This document shows positions 1 through 6,246 of a stretch of DNA of 9,981 nucleotides, piece by piece. Positions within the stretch are counted from its first letter, which is position 1; the number at the start of each line of letters is the position of its first letter. The stretch spans positions 1 through 9,981 of the forward strand of contig JAPTVL010000300.1 in NCBI GenBank assembly GCA_028065725.1, read 5' to 3'. The DNA comes from Betaproteobacteria bacterium (GTDB taxonomy: Bacteria; Pseudomonadota; Gammaproteobacteria; Burkholderiales; Rhodocyclaceae). The position numbers and the translations under genes are program-made. Under the pieces are notes generated by a model. It did not search any database and had not been told where the DNA came from. It saw only the letters and a program-made list of their open reading frames with translations.

Positions 1-1907
1 TGAGCGAGCCGTGGACCGCGCAGCGGCTGCAGGAATTTTTCGCCGGCCTGCCGGTGGCCGACTGGTTCAACCGCGCCGCGCCGCAGGTGAAGTCGGGCGA
101 GATCGATCCCACCCGGATCGAGGCCGATGCGGCGATCGGCCTGATGCTGGCCAATCCCCTGCTGATCCGGCGGCCGCTGATCGAAACGGAGCAGTGGAAA
201 CTGGTGGGATTCGACGCCGAGCAGATCGAACAGCGGCTGGGCGTGGCCGGCAACGGCGATTCACCGCGCAGCCTGGAAGCCTGCCCGCGCCCGCATGCGG
301 CCACGCCCTGCCCCGCGCCGCACGACAGCGAGCGCGCCCGGATCGCTTTCCAGTACCACGAGCGCACCAAGCACCGGCCGGAGCGCTATGCCGCCGGACC
401 GGAAACGCTGGACTGGACCAGCCAGCCCGATCCTTTCCGCGCGTTCGCCGGCAGCCCGTCCCTCCGCCTGCCGCTTTGTGCCGGCCGGCTGGCTCGCGAC
501 AGCACGGACACGCCCCCAGCATTCTCGCTCGACGCGCTGGGCGCCCTGCTGCAACTTTCGCTCGGGCTGTCCGCCTGGAAGGAATACGGCCCGGACCGCT
601 GGGCGCTGCGCTGCAACCCGTCGAGCGGCAACCTGCATCCGACCGAGGCCTATGTGATCGCGCACGGTGTCACGGGACTGGACGCCGGCCTCTACCACTA
701 CGCCAGCCGCAGCCATGCGCTGGAGCAGCGCTGCCACTCCACGGCGGCGCACCCGCCCGGCCTGTGGATCGGGCTGTCATCCATCCACTGGCGCGAAGCC
801 TGGAAATACGGCGAGCGCGCCTTCCGCTATTGCCAGCTCGACGTCGGCCATGCGCTGGCCGCGCTGCGCTACGCCGCCGCCCTGCTGGGCTGGGAACTGC
901 GCCTGGTGGCCGGCTGCAACAGCCGGCGCCTGGCGCAACTGCTGGGTACCGAGCGCGATCAGGACTACGCCGGCGCGGAGCGCGAGGAACCGGACCTGCT
1001 GGTGCAGCTCATCAACCCTTCCCACCCTCAGGCAGTTGTCGAACCCGCGCCATGGGACGCAGCCGATAACAACTGGAGCGGACAAGCCAACATTCTCGAT
1101 CCGCATCCCATGTACCACTGGCCGGTCATCGACGAAGTTGCCTCAGCCACCGAAAACAAGCATGACGTGGCCACCGCGTCGCCGCGCGATTACCCGCCCG
1201 GCACCGCCGCCGCCCACCTGCCCGCGCCCGAGGTCATCATGGGCCGGCGCAGCGCCCAGCGCTTCGACCCGCAGTTCGAAATGGCCGCGGCCGACTTCTA
1301 CCGCCTGGTCGACAGCCTGCTGCCGCGCCCGCAAGCGCCGTGGGACATCTGGGGCTACGCGCCCGCCGTCCATCCGGTGTTTTTCGTGCACCGCGTGGAC
1401 GGCGTGACGCCCGGGCTGTACATCCTGGTGCGCGATGCCGGGGCCGAATCGAGACTGCGGCAAGCTTTGAGCGATGAATTCGAATGGCAGAAAGCGGAAG
1501 GCTGCCCCGGCCATCTGCCGCTCTATCGCCTGCAGGCCGGCCGCTGGCACAAGGTCGCCCGCGCGGTGAGCTGCGCGCAGTCGATCGCCGCCGACAGCTG
1601 CTTCTCGCTGGGCATGCTGGCCGAGTTCGAAACCAAGGTACACGAAGACGCCTGGCGCTACCGCCAGCTGCACTGGGAAGCGGGCCTCGTCGGCCACGTG
1701 CTGTATCTGGAAGCCGAAACCCTGGCGCTGCGCGGCACCGGCATCGGCTGCTTCCTCGATGACGCCTTCCACGAACTGCTCGGACTGCAAGGCCAACGCT
1801 TCCAGTCCCTCTACCACTTCACCGTGGGGCGCGCGCTGACCGATACGCGCATCACCACCCTGCCGCCCTACCCCGACCGCATCGCAGATATGGAGGACAC
1901 CCCATGA
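1..1907 (+). CDS. NifO/ArsC-like domain fused to tandem SagB-type nitroreductase domains (5' partial)
   Basis: The frame is open from the window edge (first whole codon at 3; 634 residues visible) to TGA at 1905-1907. A GTG at 54 could be read as a start, but the codons before it (SEPWTAQRLQEFF) continue the ArsC-like nitrogenase-associated (NifO-type) family, so the true start lies upstream and the N-terminal part of that domain is missing. Three segments follow. The first is NifO-like, about 3-300, with PVADWFNR, VKSGEIDP, NPLLIRRPLIE and a tail LEACPR. The second is a nitroreductase-like unit, about 340-1020, with YHERTKH, CNPSSGNLHPTE and LDVGHALAALRYAAALLGW, as in SagB/ThcOx dehydrogenases. 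The third is another nitroreductase unit, about 1230-1880, with GRRSAQRFDP and the late motif AGLVGHVLYLEAETLALRGT leading to GCF, which looks the better FMN-site candidate. Members of this fold use FMN to reduce or oxidise small molecules or peptide rings; the substrate here is unknown. The stop overlaps the next gene. Family calls are firm; a role in nitrogen fixation is inferred. Confidence 0.88.
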   Translation, partial: SEPWTAQRLQEFFAGLPVADWFNRAAPQVKSGEIDPTRIEADAAIGLMLANPLLIRRPLIETEQWKLVGFDAEQIEQRLGVAGNGDSPRSLEACPRPHAATPCPAPHDSERARIAFQYHERTKHRPERYAAGPETLDWTSQPDPFRAFAGSPSLRLPLCAGRLARDSTDTPPAFSLDALGALLQLSLGLSAWKEYGPDRWALRCNPSSGNLHPTEAYVIAHGVTGLDAGLYHYASRSHALEQRCHSTAAHPPGLWIGLSSIHWREAWKYGERAFRYCQLDVGHALAALRYAAALLGWELRLVAGCNSRRLAQLLGTERDQDYAGAEREEPDLLVQLINPSHPQAVVEPAPWDAADNNWSGQANILDPHPMYHWPVIDEVASATENKHDVATASPRDYPPGTAAAHLPAPEVIMGRRSAQRFDPQFEMAAADFYRLVDSLLPRPQAPWDIWGYAPAVHPVFFVHRVDGVTPGLYILVRDAGAESRLRQALSDEFEWQKAEGCPGHLPLYRLQAGRWHKVARAVSCAQSIAADSCFSLGMLAEFETKVHEDAWRYRQLHWEAGLVGHVLYLEAETLALRGTGIGCFLDDAFHELLGLQGQRFQSLYHFTVGRALTDTRITTLPPYPDRIADMEDTP

Positions 1908-2695
1908 GTAACGAAAACGGATTCAAGCGCATCGACGCCGAATCGGCCAGCCAGCTGCTTGCGCGCGAGAAAATCCTGGTACTGGACTCGCGCGACCAGG
2001 CCAGCTTCGACCTGGCACACATCGCCAGCGCCCTCCGCCTGTCCAGTGCCAACCTGGACGCCACCCTCGTCGGCACGCCCAAGGCCACGCCGGTGCTGCT
2101 TTACTGCTACCACGGCAACGCCAGCCAGACCTACGGCCAGATGTTCGCCGACTTCGGCTTTGCCGAGGTCTACAGCCTGGACGGCGGCTTCGCGGCCTGG
2201 CAGCGCGCGCAGCGCAAAACCGCGCCGCCCGTCATCAGCCCGCAACTCGCGCAATGGCTGCAGGCCCACAGCTATCTCACCGACGATCTCGACGCCCCGG
2301 CTGAAAACGGCATCACCCCGCTGATGCGCGCCAGCAAAGCGGGCGACAGCGGCACCGTCTTCGAACTGCTGCAGGCCGGAGCCGCACTGGTCGCCACCAA
2401 CATCGACGGCAACAACGCGCTGTGGATGGCCTGCGTGGGCGAGCGCCTGGAAACCATGGATCTGCTGATCCGCGCCGGCATCGGCCTCGACCACCAGAAC
2501 GACACCGGCGCCACCTGCCTGATGTACGCCGCCTCCACCGGAAAACACGCAGTCGTGGCGGCGCTGCTGGCCGCCGGCGCCAACCCCCACCTCAAGACCC
2601 TGGACGATTTCAGCGCACTGGACATGGCGGCGACGGTCGAGTGCCTGAATCTGCTGCGCCGGGTTGAAAAGGAAGTGGCATACATGGCGGGCTGA
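1904..2695 (+). CDS. Rhodanese (GlpE-like) domain with C-terminal ankyrin repeats
   Basis: 263 residues. The ATG at 1904 overlaps the upstream stop as ATGA and has GGAGG at 1892-1896, seven bases away, so translation is probably coupled. Residues about 10-103 form a rhodanese domain: LDSR, then the active-site loop CYHGNAS with Cys68, then SLDGGFAAWQ. Loop and context resemble E. coli GlpE (CYHGNSS), so sulfurtransferase or persulfide-carrier activity is likely. Residues about 135-255 hold ankyrin repeats: NGITPLMRASKAGD, DGNNALWMACVGER, TGATCLMYAASTGKHAVV and a shorter last unit, DDFSALDMAA. Ankyrin repeats usually bind protein partners. No signal peptide or membrane segment is seen, so it is probably cytoplasmic. 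Diazotrophs such as Azotobacter carry a rhodanese gene (rhdN) near nifO/nifQ; here the rhodanese is fused to ankyrins and tied to a NifO fusion. A role delivering sulfur to, or docking with, the upstream enzyme is inference. Confidence 0.92.
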   Translation: MSNENGFKRIDAESASQLLAREKILVLDSRDQASFDLAHIASALRLSSANLDATLVGTPKATPVLLYCYHGNASQTYGQMFADFGFAEVYSLDGGFAAWQRAQRKTAPPVISPQLAQWLQAHSYLTDDLDAPAENGITPLMRASKAGDSGTVFELLQAGAALVATNIDGNNALWMACVGERLETMDLLIRAGIGLDHQNDTGATCLMYAASTGKHAVVAALLAAGANPHLKTLDDFSALDMAATVECLNLLRRVEKEVAYMAG

Positions 2696-2696
2696 T

Positions 2697-2733
2697 CCGC
2701 AGTCCTGCCGCCAGGCAGGCAGCGGTTTTGTTT
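2697..2733 (+). terminator. Rho-independent terminator after the rhodanese-ankyrin gene
   Basis: Two bases after the stop codon the sequence can fold as CCGC (2697-2700) with GCGG (2722-2725), and inside that CCTGCC (2704-2709) with GGCAGG (2714-2719) around the loop GCCA. The stem is followed at once by TTTTGTTT (2726-2733). Position, GC-rich stem and T tract all fit an intrinsic terminator closing the two-gene unit on the left. Confidence 0.75.
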
Positions 2734-2743
2734 AACGTGCCGC

Positions 2744-2762
2744 GATGCTCGCCCTGAGCATC
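2744..2762. repeat. Perfect 7-bp inverted repeat, possible second hairpin
   Basis: GATGCTC (2744-2750) and GAGCATC (2756-2762) are perfect inverted arms around GCCCT. A run of five T lies at 2773-2777, but ten bases beyond the stem, so this is not a textbook terminator. It could be a backup terminator, an operator or chance. Between it and the regulatory sites starting at about 2878 I see no gene; a 68-codon open frame at 2745-2951 has no family resemblance or start signal. Confidence 0.4.
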
Positions 2763-2877
2763 CTGTCCCTCGTTTTTCCCGGTCTTCGCGATCATCGGCC
2801 CCTGACCCAAGAAGTTCTTCTGCGCGCGCCGAAGGCGGGGGCGGGAGCCGCCCTATACCAGTGCGCACGCCAAATCG

Positions 2878-2894
2878 TGCATCATGAAGGTGCA
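2878..2894 (+). promoter_or_regulatory. Candidate NtrC enhancer site 1
   Basis: TGCATCATGAAGGTGCA matches the NtrC consensus TGCACCANNNTGGTGCA at 12 of its 14 fixed positions. Its centre is about 128 bp upstream of the start point predicted from the -24/-12 promoter at 2987-3003, a normal enhancer distance for NtrC. It is the best of three similarly spaced matches. NtrC is a known activator of the homologous yeaGH operon in E. coli. Confidence 0.6.
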
Positions 2895-2907
2895 TCCAGG
2901 ATGACCA

Positions 2908-2924
2908 TGCACCGACTCCGATCG
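2908..2924 (+). promoter_or_regulatory. Candidate NtrC enhancer site 2 (half-site)
   Basis: TGCACC is a perfect left half of the NtrC consensus, but the right half is poor (8 of 14 fixed positions overall). It starts exactly 30 bp after site 1, about three helical turns, similar to the paired NtrC sites upstream of E. coli glnA. With site 1 it also forms a 7-bp inverted repeat, GGTGCAT (2889-2895) and ATGCACC (2907-2913). Confidence 0.4.
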
Positions 2925-2940
2925 TATCATTTTCATCTGC

Positions 2941-2957
2941 GGCACCAATAGTGCTCA
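2941..2957 (+). promoter_or_regulatory. Candidate weak NtrC site 3
   Basis: GGCACCAATAGTGCTCA has GCACCA of the left half and agrees at 9 of 14 fixed positions overall. It begins 33 bp after site 2 and is centred about 65 bp upstream of the predicted start point. Its GCAC/GTGC arms are separated by 5 bp rather than the usual 7, so it may be a low-affinity site or chance. Confidence 0.3.
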
Positions 2958-2986
2958 ATGTGGTCGAACCATGGCCGTTAGTAAAT

Positions 2987-3003
2987 ATGGCACGATCATT
3001 GCG
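2987..3003 (+). promoter_or_regulatory. Sigma-54 (-24/-12) promoter of the prkA operon
   Basis: ATGGCACGATCATTGCG contains TGGCACG-N4-TTGC, a full match to the RpoN core. The -24 GG is at 2989-2990 and the -12 GC at 3001-3002, the required 12 bp apart. Transcription should begin near 3014, leaving a leader of about 36 nt before the prkA ATG at 3050. Sigma-54 promoters need an activator bound upstream; NtrC-like sites lie at about -128, -98 and -65. Confidence 0.88.
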
Positions 3004-3037
3004 TGAGTTGTGTCAGGTCCACCACCGATCAAACGAC

Positions 3038-3043
3038 CAGGAG
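3038..3043 (+). promoter_or_regulatory. Ribosome binding site that fixes the prkA start
   Basis: CAGGAG lies six bases before the ATG at 3050. The frame is also open back to a GTG at 2951, but that codon is upstream of the predicted sigma-54 transcription start and lacks a comparable binding site, so the ATG at 3050 is preferred. Confidence 0.8.
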
Positions 3044-3049
3044 TCCATC

Positions 3050-4969
3050 ATGAGCTTGTTCAATCAGTACATCGAACGCTACCGTCGGGAGGAAGAGGAA
3101 TACTCGCTGGAGGAATTCCTTGCGATCTGCAAGAAAGACCGCATGGCCTACGCCAGTTCCGCCGAGCGCATGCTGGCCGCCATCGGTGAGGCGGAGCTGG
3201 TCGATACCCGGCAGGATCCGCGCCTCTCCCGCATCTTTTCCAACAAGGTCATCAAGGTCTATCCGGCCTTCAAGGATTTCTACGGCATGGAGGACACGAT
3301 CGAGCAGATCGTGTCCTACTTCCGCCACGCGGCCCAAGGTCTGGAGGAGAAGAAGCAGATCCTCTACCTGCTGGGGCCGGTGGGCGGCGGCAAGTCCTCG
3401 CTGGCGGAAAAGCTCAAGCACCTGATGGAGAAGGCGCCGTTCTATGCCATCAAGGGCTCGCCGGTGAACGACTCGCCGCTGTCCCTGTTTTCGCCCGACG
3501 AAGACGGCGACATCCTGGAACAGGAATACGGCATCGCGCGCCGCTACCTCGGCAAGGTGCTGTCGCCCTGGGCGGTGAAGCGCCTGCACGAGTATAACGG
3601 CGACATCACCCAGTTCCGCGTCATCAAGCGCTGGCCCTCGGTGCTGGGTCAGGTGGGAATTTCCAAGACCGAGCCGGGCGACGAGAACAACCAGGACATT
3701 TCCTCGCTGGTCGGCAAGGTCGACATCCGCAAGCTGGAGAAATTCTCCCAGGACGACCCCGATGCCTACAGCTACTCGGGCGGGCTGTCCCTGTCCAACC
3801 AGGGACTGCTGGAATTCGTCGAGATGTTCAAGGCGCCGATCAAGGTGCTGCACCCCCTGCTCACTGCCACCCAGGAGAGCAACTACAAGGGCACCGAAGG
3901 CTTCGGCGCCATTCCCTTCGACGGCGTGGTGCTGGCCCACAGCAACGAGTCGGAGTGGACGACCTTCCGCAACAACAAGAACAACGAGGCCTTCCTCGAC
4001 CGTATCTACATCGTCAAGGTGCCGTACTGCCTGCGGGTGTCCGAGGAGGTGAAGATCTACCAGAAGCTGCTTCAGCACAGCTCGCTGTCGGAATCGCCGT
4101 GCGCGCCCGGCACCCTGGAGATGCTGGCGCAGTTCGCCATCCTGACCCGGCTCAAGGAGCCGGAGAACTCCAGCATCTACTCCAAGATGCGCATCTACGA
4201 CGGCGAGAACCTCAAGGACACCGACCCCAAGGCCAAGAGCTATCAGGAATACCGGGACTTCGCCGGCGTCGACGAGGGCATGACCGGCGTCTCGACCCGC
4301 TTCGCGTTCAAGATCCTGTCCAAGGTATTCAACTTCGACCACAGCGAGATCGCTGCCAACCCGGTGCATCTGCTCTACGTGCTGGAGCAGCAGATCGAGC
4401 AGGAACAGCTGCCGCCCGAGGTGGAACAGCGCTACGTGGCCTACCTGAAGGAATACCTGTCGCCGCACTACTCGGAGTACATCGAGAAGGAGCTGCAGAC
4501 CGCCTACCTGGAGTCCTACTCGGAATACGGGCAGAACATCTTCGACCGCTACGTGATCTACGCCGACATGTGGATCCAGGATCAGGAGTTCCGCGACCCC
4601 GACACCGGCGAGATCCTCGACCGTGCCCAGCTCAACACCGAACTGGAGAAGATCGAGAAGCCCGCCGGCATCGCCAACCCGAAGGACTTCCGCAACGAGG
4701 TGGTCAACTTCGTGCTGCGCGCCCGCGCCCAGAACCACGGCAAGAACCCGACCTGGACGAGCTACGAGAAGCTGCGCGTGGTGATCGAGAAGCGCATGTT
4801 CTCCAGCACCGAGGACCTGCTGCCGGTGATTTCCTTCAACGCCAAGGCGTCCAGCGACGAACAGAAGAAGCACCAGGACTTCGTCCAGCGCATGGTCACC
4901 AAGGGCTACACCGACAAGCAGGTGCGCCTGCTGGCCGAGTGGTATCTGCGGGCGAGGAAGACGTCCTGA
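3050..4969 (+). CDS. prkA: PrkA/YeaG family AAA+ serine protein kinase
   Basis: 639 residues, close to E. coli YeaG (644). An N-terminal AAA+ PrkA domain contains the Walker A motif GPVGGGKSS (109-117). It also has family signatures KGSPVNDSPLSLF (about 135-147), YSGGLSLSNQGLLEFVEMFK (242-261), HPLLTATQE, and NESEW and NNKNNEAFLDRIY (about 299-320). The C-terminal kinase-related domain starts around 400 (FAGVDEGMTGVSTRFAFKI). The protein is cytoplasmic. Homologues phosphorylate protein substrates in B. subtilis, and YeaG is needed for survival of prolonged nitrogen starvation in E. coli. It heads an operon with yeaH 13 nt downstream and spoVR after that. The sigma-54 promoter and NtrC-like sites upstream suggest induction by nitrogen limitation. 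No key residue appears missing. Family assignment is certain; the physiological substrate is not known. Confidence 0.97.
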   Translation: MSLFNQYIERYRREEEEYSLEEFLAICKKDRMAYASSAERMLAAIGEAELVDTRQDPRLSRIFSNKVIKVYPAFKDFYGMEDTIEQIVSYFRHAAQGLEEKKQILYLLGPVGGGKSSLAEKLKHLMEKAPFYAIKGSPVNDSPLSLFSPDEDGDILEQEYGIARRYLGKVLSPWAVKRLHEYNGDITQFRVIKRWPSVLGQVGISKTEPGDENNQDISSLVGKVDIRKLEKFSQDDPDAYSYSGGLSLSNQGLLEFVEMFKAPIKVLHPLLTATQESNYKGTEGFGAIPFDGVVLAHSNESEWTTFRNNKNNEAFLDRIYIVKVPYCLRVSEEVKIYQKLLQHSSLSESPCAPGTLEMLAQFAILTRLKEPENSSIYSKMRIYDGENLKDTDPKAKSYQEYRDFAGVDEGMTGVSTRFAFKILSKVFNFDHSEIAANPVHLLYVLEQQIEQEQLPPEVEQRYVAYLKEYLSPHYSEYIEKELQTAYLESYSEYGQNIFDRYVIYADMWIQDQEFRDPDTGEILDRAQLNTELEKIEKPAGIANPKDFRNEVVNFVLRARAQNHGKNPTWTSYEKLRVVIEKRMFSSTEDLLPVISFNAKASSDEQKKHQDFVQRMVTKGYTDKQVRLLAEWYLRARKTS

Positions 4970-4982
4970 CGGGGATGCGGCC

Positions 4983-6245
4983 ATGAATCGTCTCGTCGAC
5001 CGTCGCCTCTCCGGCAAGAACCGCAGCGCCGTCAACCGGCAGCGTTTCCTGCGTCGCTTCAAGGCGCAGATACGCAAGGCCGCGGCGGAGGCCGTGTCCG
5101 GCCGCAAGGTGGCGGACCTGGAGCGCGGCGAGAAAATCTCCATCCCCTCCAGGGATCTGTCCGAACCCATCTTCCACCACGGCCCCGGCGGCCGCCGCAA
5201 CATCGTGTTGCCCGGCAACCGCGAGTTCGTCAGCGGCGACCGGGTGGACCGGCCCGAAGGCGGCGGCGGCGGCAAGGGCGGCGGCGGCTCGCCGGACGGC
5301 GAGGGCATGGACGAATTCGTGTTCGAGCTGTCGAAGGAAGAGTTCATGGACTACTTCTTCCAGGACCTGGCCCTGCCGGACCTGGTGAAGAAGCAGCTCG
5401 CCGCGGTGCCCGAGGTGAAGCGGGCCCGGGCCGGTTTCGTCAGCCAGGGCAACCCGTCCAGCCTGCACGTGGTGCGTTCGATGAAGCAAGCCATCGGCCG
5501 CCGCATGGCCATGGCCGCCGGCCCCCGAGACGCCCTGCGGGAAGCCGAGGAAGCGCTGGGAGCCCTGATCGCCCAGGGGCTCGGCGCCAGCCCCGAGGCC
5601 GAGGCGCTGCGCGAGGAGATCGAAGCGCTCAAATCCCGCATCGCCGCCGTGCCCTTCATCGACACCTGGGACCTGCGCTACGCCAACCGCGTCGACCAGC
5701 CCACGCCCAGCAGCCAGGCAGTGATGTTCTGCCTGCTCGACGTATCGGGCTCGATGGACGAGGACCGCAAGAACATCGCCAAGCGCTTCTTCATGCTGCT
5801 CTATCTCTTCCTCACCAAGAGCTACGAGCGCATCGACGTGGTGTTCATCCGCCACCACACCGTGGCCAAGGAAGTCGACGAGGAGGAGTTCTTCGCCTCG
5901 CGGGAATCCGGCGGCACCGTGGTGTCCAGCGCCCTCGAACTGATGCACGAGATCATCCTCGCGCGCTATCCCTCCGCCAACTGGAACATCTACGCCGCCC
6001 AGGCCTCGGACGGCGACAACTGGGAAAACGACTCGCCCCGCTGCCGGGAGCTGCTGGTGCAGAGCATCCTCCCGCTGACGCAGTACTTCGCCTACGTGGA
6101 AATCGAGGCGGAGGAGCCGCAGAGCCTGTGGCACGAGTACGAGCGGGTGAAAGCGGCGAGCCCGCGCTTCGCCATGCAGCGCATCCTCACGCTGGAAGAC
6201 ATCTATCCGGTGTTCCGCGAACTGTTCAGGAAAAAGGTGGCCTGA
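4983..6245 (+). CDS. yeaH: YeaH/YhbH family protein (DUF444, VWA-like domain)
   Basis: 420 residues (E. coli YeaH has 427). The ATG at 4983 follows GGGGA (4971-4975) by seven bases and lies 13 nt after prkA. The N-terminus MNRLVDRRLSGKNRSAVNRQ is characteristic of the family. A glycine-rich linker occupies residues 93-103 (GGGGGKGGGGS). Residues about 245-410 form a von Willebrand A-type fold with a metal-ion-dependent adhesion motif DVSGSMD at 253-259, followed by a second family block RHHTVAKEVDEEEFF and SGGTVVSSAL. The C-terminus is YPVFRELFRKK. This gene nearly always accompanies prkA, and it is thought to act with the kinase in stationary-phase or starvation responses. Its biochemical role is unknown; binding a divalent metal and partner proteins through the VWA fold is inferred. 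The stop codon is one base from the spoVR start, so the three genes are co-translated closely. Confidence 0.96.
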   Translation: MNRLVDRRLSGKNRSAVNRQRFLRRFKAQIRKAAAEAVSGRKVADLERGEKISIPSRDLSEPIFHHGPGGRRNIVLPGNREFVSGDRVDRPEGGGGGKGGGGSPDGEGMDEFVFELSKEEFMDYFFQDLALPDLVKKQLAAVPEVKRARAGFVSQGNPSSLHVVRSMKQAIGRRMAMAAGPRDALREAEEALGALIAQGLGASPEAEALREEIEALKSRIAAVPFIDTWDLRYANRVDQPTPSSQAVMFCLLDVSGSMDEDRKNIAKRFFMLLYLFLTKSYERIDVVFIRHHTVAKEVDEEEFFASRESGGTVVSSALELMHEIILARYPSANWNIYAAQASDGDNWENDSPRCRELLVQSILPLTQYFAYVEIEAEEPQSLWHEYERVKAASPRFAMQRILTLEDIYPVFRELFRKKVA

Positions 6246-6246
6246 T

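Noticed and set aside
54..56. GTG as start of the nitroreductase fusion
   Set aside because: The in-frame codons from 3 to 53 continue the NifO-like family sequence and no ribosome site precedes the GTG, so the gene starts left of the window.
2696..3049. NifA upstream activator sequence (TGT-N10-ACA) before prkA
   Set aside because: I checked the TGT triplets in this gap and none has ACA at the right distance, so NifA control is not supported; NtrC-like sites fit better.
3029..5347. Very long minus-strand open frame (772 codons) opposite prkA and yeaH
   Set aside because: The opposite strand carries unmistakable PrkA and YeaH proteins; long antisense frames are common in GC-rich DNA and this one has low-complexity Leu/Val/His/Gly content with no domain.
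4896..6134. Minus-strand open frame of 412 codons opposite yeaH
   Set aside because: It is the antisense shadow of a clear DUF444 gene with biased composition and no domain.
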